This document shows positions 28,174 through 36,314 of a DNA stretch of 64,000 bases, piece by piece. Position numbers and translations under genes: made by a program. Source of the DNA: Mycolicibacterium iranicum. Its GTDB lineage: Bacteria; Actinomycetota; Actinomycetes; Mycobacteriales; Mycobacteriaceae. How positions within the stretch are numbered: position 1 is the stretch's first letter; each line of letters starts with the position of its first letter. Below the pieces are notes generated by a model. That model was given only the letters and a program-made list of their open reading frames with translations, was not told the DNA's origin and ran no database searches. The DNA lies in contig NZ_LWCS01000031.1 of assembly GCF_001650495.1 (NCBI RefSeq), positions 1 to 64,000 on the forward strand. Direction: 5' to 3'.

Positions 28174-28977
28174 GTGCCTTACCCGTTGAGTACACCGCTC
28201 GGCCGTTTTGGAATCGAAACTGCGGAGGAGGGCCCCGACCGCTGCGTGGCGACCATCCCTGCCGCCGGACTGCTCAATCCGCTGACCCGCCACCCGACGA
28301 TCGCCCCTCTGGCGATGCTCGTCGATCACATCGGCGGCCTGATCAACCATGCCCGCCGGGGCCTGCGGGAATGGACCGTGTCCAGCGAACTGTCATTGGA
28401 GGTGGCCCCCGGCGCCGCTGAGGCGATCGCCTCCACGCCGGGGGAACCGGTCCTGGGAATCGCGCGTCCGCTGGGCCGCAAGGGTCGGGCCGCCCTGGGG
28501 TTGTGTGAGTTGAGCGCCGGCGGCGAGGTCCTGGCCACCGCGACCGTACGTTCGTTCTACATCACCGTTCCCGCATCGCTGGCGCCGTGGCCGGACGGGC
28601 CCGAAGGCACCCGGCCGGGCACGCGACTCGAGGAGCTGATGGCGGTGGCGATAGGCGAAACCGGCGGTGCTGCAGCAGTTTTGGTGCAACAGGACGACCC
28701 GGTGCTGAACAACAGTGTCGGCGCCGTGCACGGCGGGGTGTCGTCGATGGGACTCGAGTTGGTCGGCTCGGCGGTCCTCAACCGGGATCTCGTGGCCGAG
28801 CCCTACCGGACGGCGTCGCTGCGGGTGAATTTCCTGCGCCCCTTCCACGGCGGCGCAGAAGCCCATTACCGGGCCAAGCCGGTTCACACCGGGCGCAGCA
28901 GCGGGGTCGCCGAGGCCGAGGCGATCGGCAGCGACGGCCGCACCGCGTTGCTTGCACGCGTCACCGCGTACCGCTGA
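28174..28977 (+). CDS. Tandem hotdog-fold thioesterase-like protein
   Basis: The 267-residue protein has two hotdog-like halves. The first shows ATIPAAGLLNPLTRHPTIAPLAMLVDHIGG; the second shows NSVGAVHGGVSSMGLELVGSAV and SLRVNFLRPFHGGAEAHYRAK, close to PaaI-type acyl-CoA thioesterases with the HGG motif. It probably cleaves an acyl-CoA; substrate unknown. GTG at 28174 has GCAGG upstream. It is divergent from gltB. Confidence 0.8.
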   Translation: MPYPLSTPLGRFGIETAEEGPDRCVATIPAAGLLNPLTRHPTIAPLAMLVDHIGGLINHARRGLREWTVSSELSLEVAPGAAEAIASTPGEPVLGIARPLGRKGRAALGLCELSAGGEVLATATVRSFYITVPASLAPWPDGPEGTRPGTRLEELMAVAIGETGGAAAVLVQQDDPVLNNSVGAVHGGVSSMGLELVGSAVLNRDLVAEPYRTASLRVNFLRPFHGGAEAHYRAKPVHTGRSSGVAEAEAIGSDGRTALLARVTAYR

Positions 28978-29094
28978 ACTGCGGGTTGCACGGCAATTGC
29001 CGTGTGGCATCAGTTCGGCCAAGAACGGCACCGGCCGCGGATTGCGGTGAGACCCTGAGCCATCGGCAACGGCGCTGTGAAAGGGGCTCCCGCG

Positions 29095-29883
29095 ATGCGT
29101 CCACCCACCATGCTGCACCGATTGGCAGCAGAGTTCATCGGCACGTTCTGGCTGGTATTCGGGGGCTGCGGCAGCGCCGTCTTCGCCGCCAAGTATCTGT
29201 CAGACGACGGCGTATCCCTGGGGATCGGGTTCCTCGGGGTCTCCCTGGCCTTCGGTCTGACAGTGCTGACCGGCGTCTACGCATTCGGCACCATCTCCGG
29301 CGGGCACTTCAATCCAGCGGTGACACTCGGGGCGGCCCTGGCCAAGCGCGTGGAATGGAAGGTTGTTCCGGCGTACTGGGTCGCTCAGGTGGTCGGCGGC
29401 CTGGTCGCGGGCGTCGTCATCTACGTCATCGCCAAGGGGCGCGACGGTTGGACGGCAACGGGAAATATGGCGGCCAACGGCTATGGCGACCACTCACCCG
29501 GCGGCTACGCGCTGGTGGCCGTGCTGATCGCAGAGGTGGTGCTGACGTTCGTCTTCCTGCTGGTCATTCTCGGCTCGACCGACGACCGGGCACCGAAGGG
29601 GTTCGCCGGTCTGTCGATCGGCCTGACCTTGACGCTGATCCACCTGATTTCCATCCCCATCTCGAACACCTCGGTCAACCCGGCGCGGTCCACCGGGGTG
29701 GCGTTCTTCAACGCAGATGGCGCGCCTGCCCAACTGTGGGTGTTCTGGCTCGCGCCGCTGGTGGGCGCGGCGGTCGCCGGAGTGGCTTATCCCTACCTGT
29801 TCGGAACCGCCGAGGAGCTCGCCGACCGCCCGGTACGAGACGACGCGCTCCCCGGCGGCAGCCCGGATCTGACGACCGGGTGA
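29095..29883 (+). CDS. aqpZ: Aquaporin/glycerol-facilitator family channel
   Basis: The 262-residue protein has six membrane helices and the two NPA half-helices, SGGHFNPAVTLG and SVNPARSTGVAF. The residue after the second NPA is Arg (selectivity filter), and the short loops favour a water-selective AqpZ type over GlpF. The ATG at 29095 is chosen over GTG 29077 because AAAGGGG lies 8 nt before it. A polar C-terminal tail of about 25 residues is extra. Confidence 0.93.
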   Translation: MRPPTMLHRLAAEFIGTFWLVFGGCGSAVFAAKYLSDDGVSLGIGFLGVSLAFGLTVLTGVYAFGTISGGHFNPAVTLGAALAKRVEWKVVPAYWVAQVVGGLVAGVVIYVIAKGRDGWTATGNMAANGYGDHSPGGYALVAVLIAEVVLTFVFLLVILGSTDDRAPKGFAGLSIGLTLTLIHLISIPISNTSVNPARSTGVAFFNADGAPAQLWVFWLAPLVGAAVAGVAYPYLFGTAEELADRPVRDDALPGGSPDLTTG

Positions 29884-29889
29884 CGCGGG

Positions 29890-30435
29890 TCAGGACTTCT
29901 TGGCCTTCTTGGCTGCGGCCTTCTCAGAGGTCGCACCCTCGTTGACGAGTTCGCCGCCGGAGTTCTCCAGGTGGGCCCGGACGAACCACTGGAACTTCTC
30001 CAGCTCGGCGGCATGTCCGATCAGCATGTCCTCGGAGACCGGATCCAGTTCACCGAGACGCTCGATGCTCTTGCGCGTGTCCTCGATGACGCCGACGTAC
30101 ACCAGGTCGAGTGCGGCTAGGTGTGCCTGCACGGTGTCGCGGTTGACCGAGTAGTCGTCCCACGTGCGATCGTTCTGGATCGCACCGGGGGTGCCCAGCG
30201 GGGACTGTCCCAGAGCAGCGATGCGCTCTGCGGCCTCGTCGGCATATCCACGCACCAGCTCCACTTGCGGGTCGATCATCTCGTGAACGCCGATGAAGTT
30301 GGGGCCCACGACATTCCAGTGCACATGCTTGAGGGTCAGGTGTAGATCGTTGTATCGGCTGAGCGCCTTCTGCAGCAGCTCGGCGACTTCGGCTCCCTGC
30401 TTGTCGGTAAGGCCGGGAACGGTGAACGCAGTCAT
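29890..30435 (-). CDS. dps: Dps ferritin-like DNA-protection protein
   Basis: The 181-residue protein has the Dps ferroxidase motif across the dimer interface: HWNVVGPNFIGVHEMID and DEAAERI. The Lys-rich C-terminal tail ending AAAKKAKKS binds DNA, as in M. smegmatis Dps1, which it resembles in length. It stores iron and shields DNA in starvation. The ribosome site AAGGAG is well placed. A GGTGAT-N17-GGGTAC promoter upstream points to extracytoplasmic-type sigma control. Confidence 0.96.
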   Translation of the reverse strand: MTAFTVPGLTDKQGAEVAELLQKALSRYNDLHLTLKHVHWNVVGPNFIGVHEMIDPQVELVRGYADEAAERIAALGQSPLGTPGAIQNDRTWDDYSVNRDTVQAHLAALDLVYVGVIEDTRKSIERLGELDPVSEDMLIGHAAELEKFQWFVRAHLENSGGELVNEGATSEKAAAKKAKKS

Positions 30436-30472
30436 TGCTAGCTCCTTCGCACGATCGACTGTCCCGCGCCGG

Positions 30473-30501
30473 GTACCCGGGTGTGTAGGCAGGTAATCAC
30501 C
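30473..30501 (-). promoter_or_regulatory. SigF/SigH-type promoter of dps
   Basis: On the minus strand GGTGAT (30501-30496) and GGGTAC (30478-30473) are separated by 17 bp, close to the SigF consensus GGTTT-N15-17-GGGTA. Control of the M. smegmatis dps promoter by SigF/SigH in starvation is established. Confidence 0.65.
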
Positions 30502-30514
30502 CGTGACGTCGAGG

Positions 30515-31426
30515 TCACAGATCGGCGAGGTTGGGTATGGAAAGCCTAGGCCCGAAACGCGGATTGACCATCATGCCGCTCACTTCCAACAACCGCACGG
30601 CGCGATGCCGGTGGGGCCGAAGTGGTTCCAGCAGCTCGACCATCTCGGGGTCGTCGATCGGATGCCCCAGCAGCGTCCAGCCCACCATCTTGGCGAGGTG
30701 GTAGTCACCGATAGACAGCGCGTCGGCGTCGCCGAACGCCCGCTGTGCGACCTCCGCCGCTGTCCATATCCCGACGCCGGGAAGCGACGTCAGCGCCGCA
30801 CGAGCCGACTCCGCGGGCCTGTCGACGAGGCGCTCCAGGGATTCTGCTCGCTGAGCGCAGCCGACGATCGTCCGCGCCCGCCCAGGGTCGACGTTGGCGA
30901 GGTGGAACTCCCAGGACGGGATACGCCGCCAGGCTTCGGCCGTGGGGAAGATGCGCATGTTGACCGGCGTCGGACCGGGCGCAGGAGCACCGTGCTTCGT
31001 GACGAGCTTGTGCCACGCACGCCGGGCGTCCTTGCCGACGACACGCTGCTCCAGGATCGCGGGCACCAGCGCTTCCATCACCCGACCGGTCCTACCCAGC
31101 CGCAGGTGGGGCGCCTTACGCAGGGCTCGCGCAAGGGTCGGGTCTTCGGGGACGAAGCCTGTGGCGTCGTCATCGGCGCCGAGCTGGGCAGGCAAGGTCT
31201 CGGTGAACTCCACGGCGCCGGGTCCCCAGGCCTCGCAGTCGACGGTGCCGACTGCGCCGCGGGTGAGGCGCGCGGTGACGGCTCCGCTGCGCATCAGACT
31301 GGTCCGCCAGATCGCGCCGTCGGCGGCGTCGTGGTAGCACGGGTCGGCCCTACCTCGGCGCAGCGGCGACAACGTCCAGCCCGGGCTCGCCGGCCCGGCG
31401 AACTCGACGCTGGCCGTACTGCGCAT
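30515..31426 (-). CDS. HhH-GPD DNA glycosylase, AlkA-like (Rv0142-like)
   Basis: The 303-residue protein has an N-terminal AlkA-like domain and the helix-hairpin-helix LTSLPGVGIWTAAEVAQRAFGDADALSIGDYHL, including the catalytic-region Asp of the HhH-GPD family (IGDYHLAK). No Fe-S Cys cluster is present. It likely removes alkylated bases. Gene order with DUF427, the SDR and NTF2-like genes matches Rv0138-Rv0142 of M. tuberculosis. Confidence 0.88.
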   Translation of the reverse strand: MRSTASVEFAGPASPGWTLSPLRRGRADPCYHDAADGAIWRTSLMRSGAVTARLTRGAVGTVDCEAWGPGAVEFTETLPAQLGADDDATGFVPEDPTLARALRKAPHLRLGRTGRVMEALVPAILEQRVVGKDARRAWHKLVTKHGAPAPGPTPVNMRIFPTAEAWRRIPSWEFHLANVDPGRARTIVGCAQRAESLERLVDRPAESARAALTSLPGVGIWTAAEVAQRAFGDADALSIGDYHLAKMVGWTLLGHPIDDPEMVELLEPLRPHRHRAVRLLEVSGMMVNPRFGPRLSIPNLADL

Positions 31427-31435
31427 CAGGTCAGC

Positions 31436-31810
31436 CTAGGTGCCCACGACGACATCGGCCTTGTCCGGATAGAAGGCCACGTGACCGGCGATCTGCGCGA
31501 CGGCGGGATACGGCTGCCGGTAGGTCCAGATCGCGTCGGCGACGGTGACACCGTCGATGATGACGTCGAAATACGCCGCGTCGCCCTTGTACGGGCAGTA
31601 CGTCTCGGTCTCACTGGGACGAAGCAGCTCAGCCGCCACGTCACCGAGCGGAATGTACTGCACCGCAGGATAACTGGACTCCTGCAAGGTCAGCGCGGCG
31701 TCTGTCTCCGCCACAAGGTGACCGTTGACATGCACGACGACGTGCCTGCCGGTCGGCATGACGGTGATCGGATGCGACGCCGTGGGCTCAAGGATGTGAC
31801 GATCGGTCAT
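31436..31810 (-). CDS. DUF427-domain protein (Rv0140-like)
   Basis: The 124-residue protein is a single DUF427 domain: RHVVVHVNGHLVAETDAAL, the hallmark ETYCPYKGDAAYFDV and AIWTYRQPYPAVAQIAGHVAFY. Function is unknown. It begins 26 nt after the FAD oxidase stop on the same strand and is 9 nt from the glycosylase start, so it fits one operon. Confidence 0.9.
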   Translation of the reverse strand: MTDRHILEPTASHPITVMPTGRHVVVHVNGHLVAETDAALTLQESSYPAVQYIPLGDVAAELLRPSETETYCPYKGDAAYFDVIIDGVTVADAIWTYRQPYPAVAQIAGHVAFYPDKADVVVGT

Positions 31811-31836
31811 GCCACCATTGAACCCCCGCAGGGTGA

Positions 31837-33219
31837 CTAATGCGGACGGCCTGCGATCTTGTCCGCGATGACGGCGATCGGCGAGGTCCTCCTCGTGCCG
31901 CGCGCCTCGTGCCAGTCCGCGGCCTTGTAGGCCAGATACATCCCGCGCACGCCGATCCACCGCAGCGGTTCCGGCTCCCAGGTCTTGGACTCGTGCCCCA
32001 CCCAGGGCAACCTGGTCAGGTCCGACTCGCGTTTGAGCACCAGGTCGGTCAGTGTGCGGCCCGCGAGGTTGGTCGCGGTCACACCGTGCCCGACGTATCC
32101 GCCCGCCCAGCCGAGCCCAGTGGCCTGGTCGAAGTCGACGGTCGCCTCCCAGTCGCGCGGCACGGCGAGCACCCCGCACCATCCGTGGGCGATCGCCACG
32201 CCGGACACCTGGGGCAGGATGCTGTGCAAGGTGGCGGTCAGGTTCTTGATGGTGCGTTCGGGAACTCGTCCGTCTTTGTCGATACGGGAGCCGTACCGGT
32301 AGGGGACGCTGCGCCCGCCGATCGCGATGCGGTCGTCGACCGTGCGTTGGGCATAGAAGAAGCCGTGTGCGGTGTCCCCCAGGGTTTCCCGGCCCTCCCA
32401 GCCGACGCGGTCCCACACCTCGACGGGCAGCGGGTCGGTGGCGATCATCGAGCTGTTCATCGGCAACCATCGGCGTTTGAGGCCGGGCAGTGCCGCGGTG
32501 AAGCCCTCGGTGGCCCGCAGTACCACGGGCGCGCTCACGGTTCCCCACGGCGTCCGCGCCCTGCCGGCCGCGATCTCGGTGACGGGAGTCCTCTCATAGA
32601 TGACGACGCCCAGCCGGTCGACGGCGTCGGCGAGGCCACGGGCCAGGCGGGCCGGCTGAATGCGAGCACAGTGCGGATTGTGGTAGGCGGCGACTACACC
32701 GTCGAGCCGGATACGTTGCGCGGCGGCATCTTTGGTGAGCCATTCGACGCCGTCGACCTGCCAGTTGCGCTCGGCCTGCATCGCCGTGGCGAGCCGCCGG
32801 GCCTGTGCGGCGTTGCGGGCCACCTCCAGTGTGCCGCCCTTGACGATGCCGGCATCGATACCTTCTCGGGCGGCCACGTCGATCACTTCGTCGACGGCCT
32901 CGTTGAGCGCACGCTGCCAGTCGATTACGCCGTCGCGGCTGTATTGGTGTGCCATCCGCTCCCGGTCGCCGGGAACGAGGCCGGAGAGCCACCCGCCGTT
33001 GCGGCCGGAGGCGCCGTATCCGGCGAAGCGCGCTTCGAGCACCACGATGCGCAACGACGGATCGGCACGCTTGAGGTAGTACGCGGTCCACAGTCCGGTG
33101 TAGCCGGCGCCGACGATGCAGACGTCGGCGTCGCGGCTGCCGGGCAACGGTCCCCGGCTGATCGGCAGGCCGTCGAACCAGTGGGACACGTGACCGTTGA
33201 CGGGCGATCGAGTGAGCAC
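31837..33219 (-). CDS. FAD-dependent amine/amino-acid oxidase (DAO family)
   Basis: The 460-residue protein has the DAO-type FAD motif DVCIVGAGYTGLWTAYYLKRADP and a GASGRNGGWLSG segment like that of gamma-glutamylputrescine and related oxidases. The C-terminal GYVGHGVTATNLAGRTLTDLV closes the FAD site. It likely oxidises an amine or N-methyl substrate with H2O2 formation. It is not part of the Rv0138-Rv0142 order as I recall it, so it may be an insertion between DUF427 and the SDR. Confidence 0.87.
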   Translation of the reverse strand: MLTRSPVNGHVSHWFDGLPISRGPLPGSRDADVCIVGAGYTGLWTAYYLKRADPSLRIVVLEARFAGYGASGRNGGWLSGLVPGDRERMAHQYSRDGVIDWQRALNEAVDEVIDVAAREGIDAGIVKGGTLEVARNAAQARRLATAMQAERNWQVDGVEWLTKDAAAQRIRLDGVVAAYHNPHCARIQPARLARGLADAVDRLGVVIYERTPVTEIAAGRARTPWGTVSAPVVLRATEGFTAALPGLKRRWLPMNSSMIATDPLPVEVWDRVGWEGRETLGDTAHGFFYAQRTVDDRIAIGGRSVPYRYGSRIDKDGRVPERTIKNLTATLHSILPQVSGVAIAHGWCGVLAVPRDWEATVDFDQATGLGWAGGYVGHGVTATNLAGRTLTDLVLKRESDLTRLPWVGHESKTWEPEPLRWIGVRGMYLAYKAADWHEARGTRRTSPIAVIADKIAGRPH

Positions 33220-33281
33220 CTACCGAGCCTAACCGTAGGCTTACCGGTGAAACTGCGCCCTGGTGTGCAGCCCGCGGATTC

Positions 33282-34301
33282 TCACGACGAATCCGTACGA
33301 GCTTTCTTGGCGTCGCGCAGGCTCACCCAGAACTTCGCGGCCTCGCGGATGGATTCTTCGACAGGTCTTGGCTGCCAACCGAGTTCGCGTTTGGCTTTCT
33401 CGCAGTCCACCGGAGCCTCGGCGCGCATCAGGCGCAGCGAACCCAGCGACAGGCGTTCGTCGGTGCCCGTCAGCTTTGCCTTGGCGCTACCCAGTGCGGC
33501 CATCGCGTAGGACAGCGGAAGCGGGATCTCCTTGGTCGGCGCCGGGACTCCCGCGGCGTCGGCGGCGATCCGCACCACGTCGGCGTTGGAGATCATCCGT
33601 TCCGAGACCAGGTAGCGCTCTCCCACCCTGCCCTTCTCCGCGGCCAGGATCAGCGCGCGCGCCGCGTCGTCGATGCCGACGGCTTCGAGCTCGATGCCGC
33701 CCATCACGAATGGCAGCTTGCCGAAGGCGGCGCCGGCGATGATCGCCCCGTGCGGGGTGCGGCCCCAGTCGCGGCCGCCGTAGGTGGTCGAGACGCACAT
33801 CGCGACGGCGGGCAATCCGCGGTCGCGCGCGTACTCCAGAACCAGGTTCTCGGCCTGGACCCGCGACCGGACGTACGGCGTGAGCCCCCGGTCGGCGATC
33901 ACGTCGTCCTCGGTGGCGACCCGGCCCCGCCGGCGCCCGACGGTCACGTAGCTGCTTGTGAAAACGAACTTCTTCAGCCCGGCTGCCACCTCGGGCTCGA
34001 CGGCGACGTCGAGCACGTTGCGGGTGCCCTCGACGTTGGTGCGGAACAGCGGCGCCGGGTCGCGCAGCCACCCGCGGGTGTCGACGACGCAGTAGTAGAC
34101 GATGTCGCAGCCGGTCATCGCCTCCCGGAGCACGTCGTTGTTCCAGATGTCGCCGAGGTACCGCGTGACCTGCAGGTCGTCGATGCCGATGGTGTTGGCG
34201 CCCTCGCGCACCATGACGCGGACGTCCGCGCCGGAGTCGGCGAGCTGGCGGGTGACGTGGCTGCCGAGGTAGCCGTTGGCCCCGATGACGAGGACCGTCA
34301 T
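33282..34301 (-). CDS. NAD(P)-dependent epimerase/dehydrogenase, extended SDR (Rv0139-like)
   Basis: The 339-residue protein starts MTVLVIGANGYLGSHVTRQL (GxxGxxG cofactor motif) and has the extended-SDR active-site region TSSYVTVG and a YVRSRVQAE segment in place of the usual YxxxK (Lys replaced by Arg). The replacement of that Lys is a point to check. Its ATG overlaps the stop of the NTF2-like gene (ATGA). A KstR box ahead of that pair suggests a steroid-related substrate. Confidence 0.87.
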   Translation of the reverse strand: MTVLVIGANGYLGSHVTRQLADSGADVRVMVREGANTIGIDDLQVTRYLGDIWNNDVLREAMTGCDIVYYCVVDTRGWLRDPAPLFRTNVEGTRNVLDVAVEPEVAAGLKKFVFTSSYVTVGRRRGRVATEDDVIADRGLTPYVRSRVQAENLVLEYARDRGLPAVAMCVSTTYGGRDWGRTPHGAIIAGAAFGKLPFVMGGIELEAVGIDDAARALILAAEKGRVGERYLVSERMISNADVVRIAADAAGVPAPTKEIPLPLSYAMAALGSAKAKLTGTDERLSLGSLRLMRAEAPVDCEKAKRELGWQPRPVEESIREAAKFWVSLRDAKKARTDSS

Positions 34302-34804
34302 CGCCGGGTTCCGTACTTCGCCATCCATTCGGCCGCCTCGTCGGGCAGCGTGCCGAGCTCCTGTGCCTTCTTGCACCATTTCACGGTCGCCGAGACGAAC
34401 CGGAGCGGGTTGTAGATGTCCTCCTGTTGCTTCCACTTCCCGTCGCCGGCGTAGGTGACGATCGAGATGTTGGTGGCGCTGATGATGGTGCCGTCGCCGG
34501 GATCGCGCATCGGGTTGTCGAGCTCGCAGATCACGCGTCCCGTGCTTTCGTCGACGACGCTCCACAGCGATGGGAACGACGTCATGTAGCTGCCGGGGAA
34601 GGTCTCCATGGTCTGCCAGATCCAGGGCCGCACCTCCTCGCGGCCGCGCATCGTCCCGGCGGCGTGCTCGATGTAGAGGATGTCGTCGCTGTACTGGTCA
34701 ACCCAGGGATCCCAGTCTCGGGTCCGTGCCGCACGGTCGACCGTCTTCTCGAATTCGGCGAACGCCTCGGCCAGCTCGTCGCGAGTAAAAGTGTTGCCCG
34801 TCAC
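34298..34804 (-). CDS. NTF2/SnoaL-like protein (Rv0138-like)
   Basis: The 168-residue protein has the cone-shaped NTF2 fold: ELAEAFAEFEKTVDRAARTRDWDPWVDQYSDD, HAAGTMRGREEVRPW and NISIVTYAGDGKWKQQEDIYNP. Such proteins are isomerases, dehydratases or binding proteins for steroids and polyketides. It begins at GTG 34804 with a TATTTT -10 element ending 5 nt before, predicting a leaderless mRNA that reads into the SDR. Confidence 0.87.
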   Translation of the reverse strand: MTGNTFTRDELAEAFAEFEKTVDRAARTRDWDPWVDQYSDDILYIEHAAGTMRGREEVRPWIWQTMETFPGSYMTSFPSLWSVVDESTGRVICELDNPMRDPGDGTIISATNISIVTYAGDGKWKQQEDIYNPLRFVSATVKWCKKAQELGTLPDEAAEWMAKYGTRR

Positions 34805-34809
34805 AGCAC

Positions 34810-34828
34810 AAAATAGAACACGTTCTAT
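34810..34828 (-). promoter_or_regulatory. KstR operator overlapping the -10 of the NTF2/SDR operon
   Basis: TAGAACACGTTCTA (34814-34827) matches the KstR palindrome TNNAACNNGTTNNA at every fixed position and is itself symmetric in seven of seven arm positions. Read on the minus strand it runs into TATTTT (34815-34810), the probable -10. KstR is the TetR-family repressor of cholesterol catabolism. Confidence 0.8.
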
Positions 34829-34848
34829 CGGCGGTTGTCGAGCATCGG

Positions 34849-35259
34849 TCAGGTGGCGCTGAGAACCTGCCGGTCGCCGAGCGAGTAGTGCAGCGGCACG
34901 TCCAGGCCGCCCGACAGCGCGATCATGATGCAGGCCCGGTCGACGGCGGTGGGCAGCGTTCCGGTGCGAATATCGACGACGACCTCGTCCTCGGTCTCCG
35001 AGGTGGCCACGGTGACGCCGTAGCACTCCGGGGTACCGATCGTGAAGTGCAGGCGCACCGCGCGGTCGCCGGGAAGGCGGCTCCACGCCTGGGGTCGGGT
35101 CGGGTACGCGTCGACGATCGCGGGGTTGTCGACGAACACCGTGGCGGGCGTCCCCGGCGGGGCCTCGGGAATCGGCACCGGCGCGGGTGGTTGAGCGGAC
35201 GCGGCAACGGTACTCGTCGACAGCGCGAGGACAGCGATGACGACGGCCCATACCCGCAT
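34849..35259 (-). CDS. Small secreted protein, unknown function
   Basis: The 136-residue product has a signal peptide (VWAVVIAVLALSTSTVAASAQ) and a mature part with two Cys (PECYG, DRACIM) that could form one disulfide. Short alternating strands (AVRLHFTIG, EVVVDIRTG, VPLHYSLGD) suggest a small beta protein. I do not recognise the family. It starts 70 nt before msrB in the opposite direction. Confidence 0.75.
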   Translation of the reverse strand: MRVWAVVIAVLALSTSTVAASAQPPAPVPIPEAPPGTPATVFVDNPAIVDAYPTRPQAWSRLPGDRAVRLHFTIGTPECYGVTVATSETEDEVVVDIRTGTLPTAVDRACIMIALSGGLDVPLHYSLGDRQVLSAT

Positions 35260-35328
35260 GCCGCGAGCCTAGCCGCGCAACGACAGACCAGGGATTAAAC
35301 GCGCTGCCCATGGGGTTATACCGACGCT

Positions 35329-35805
35329 ATGACACGGCAATACAACAAGAATCCCGCCGCTGTGAACGCGCTGTCTCCTGAGCAGTACCACGTCACCCAG
35401 GAGAACGGCACCGAGCGGCCCTTCACCGGCGAGTACTGGGACAACCATGAGCCGGGTATCTACGTCGACGTCGTCTCGGGCGAGCCGCTGTTCGCCTCGG
35501 TCGACAAGTTCGAGAGCGGGTCGGGGTGGCCGAGTTTCACCCGTCCGATCGACGCTGCGAACGTGCTCGAGAAGCGCGACTTCTCGCATCTGATGATCCG
35601 CACCGAGGTGAGGTCGACGCACGGGGACAGCCACCTGGGCCATGTCTTCAAGGACGGTCCGCGTGATCAAGGCGGTCTGCGTTACTGCATCAACTCCGCG
35701 GCGTTGCGCTTCGTCCACCTCGACGACCTCGAGGCCGAGGGCTACGGGCAGTACCGTGGGTTGTTCAGTGCTTCTGAGAAGGCCACCGAGAAGGAGCAAG
35801 CGTGA
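35329..35805 (+). CDS. msrB: Peptide methionine-(R)-S-oxide reductase MsrB
   Basis: The 158-residue enzyme has GWPSF, RSTHGDSHLGHVF and the catalytic RYCINSAALRF. That Cys is the only one in the protein: both CxxC zinc pairs and the usual resolving Cys (replaced by Ser in VSGEPLF) are missing, so it belongs to the non-zinc group and must be regenerated by an outside thiol. TATACC lies 6 nt before the ATG, suggesting a leaderless mRNA. The msrA start overlaps its stop. Confidence 0.95.
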   Translation: MTRQYNKNPAAVNALSPEQYHVTQENGTERPFTGEYWDNHEPGIYVDVVSGEPLFASVDKFESGSGWPSFTRPIDAANVLEKRDFSHLMIRTEVRSTHGDSHLGHVFKDGPRDQGGLRYCINSAALRFVHLDDLEAEGYGQYRGLFSASEKATEKEQA

Positions 35806-36314
35806 GCGACTACAAGCGAGCGGTTCTGGCAGGCGGATGCTTCTGGGGCATGCAGGATCTGATCCGCAAGCAGCCCGGGGTGGTATCCACCCGAGTCGGC
35901 TACACCGGCGGTCAGAACGATCACCCCACCTACCGCAACCATCCCGGCCACGCCGAGGCGATCGAGATCGTGTACGACCCGGCGCAGACCGACTACCGTG
36001 CGCTGCTGGAGTTCTTCTTCCAGATCCACGATCCGACGACGAAGAACCGGCAGGGCAACGACGTCGGGACGAGCTACCGCTCGGAGATCTTCTACGTCGA
36101 CGACGATCAGCGTCAGGTCGCGATCGACACCATCGCCGACGTCGATGCGTCAGGGCTGTGGCCCGGCAAGGTCGTCACCGATGTCAGCCCGGCACCGGAG
36201 TTCTGGGAGGCCGAGCCCGAGCACCAGGACTACCTGGAGCGCTATCCGAACGGGTACACGTGCCACTTCCCGCGTGCGGGCTGGAAGCTCCCGAGGCGCA
36301 GTGAAGTCAGCTAG
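35802..36314 (+). CDS. msrA: Peptide methionine-(S)-S-oxide reductase MsrA (Rv0137c-like)
   Basis: The 170-residue enzyme begins at GTG overlapping the msrB TGA. The catalytic motif GGCFWGMQD is at residues 11-19, followed by VGYTGG, GHAEAIEI and YNPCYHF-equivalent YTCHFPRAG with a second Cys that can resolve. It repairs the S-epimer of methionine sulfoxide, complementing MsrB. Its TAG shares CTAG with the stop of the convergent P450. Confidence 0.96.
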   Translation: MSDYKRAVLAGGCFWGMQDLIRKQPGVVSTRVGYTGGQNDHPTYRNHPGHAEAIEIVYDPAQTDYRALLEFFFQIHDPTTKNRQGNDVGTSYRSEIFYVDDDQRQVAIDTIADVDASGLWPGKVVTDVSPAPEFWEAEPEHQDYLERYPNGYTCHFPRAGWKLPRRSEVS

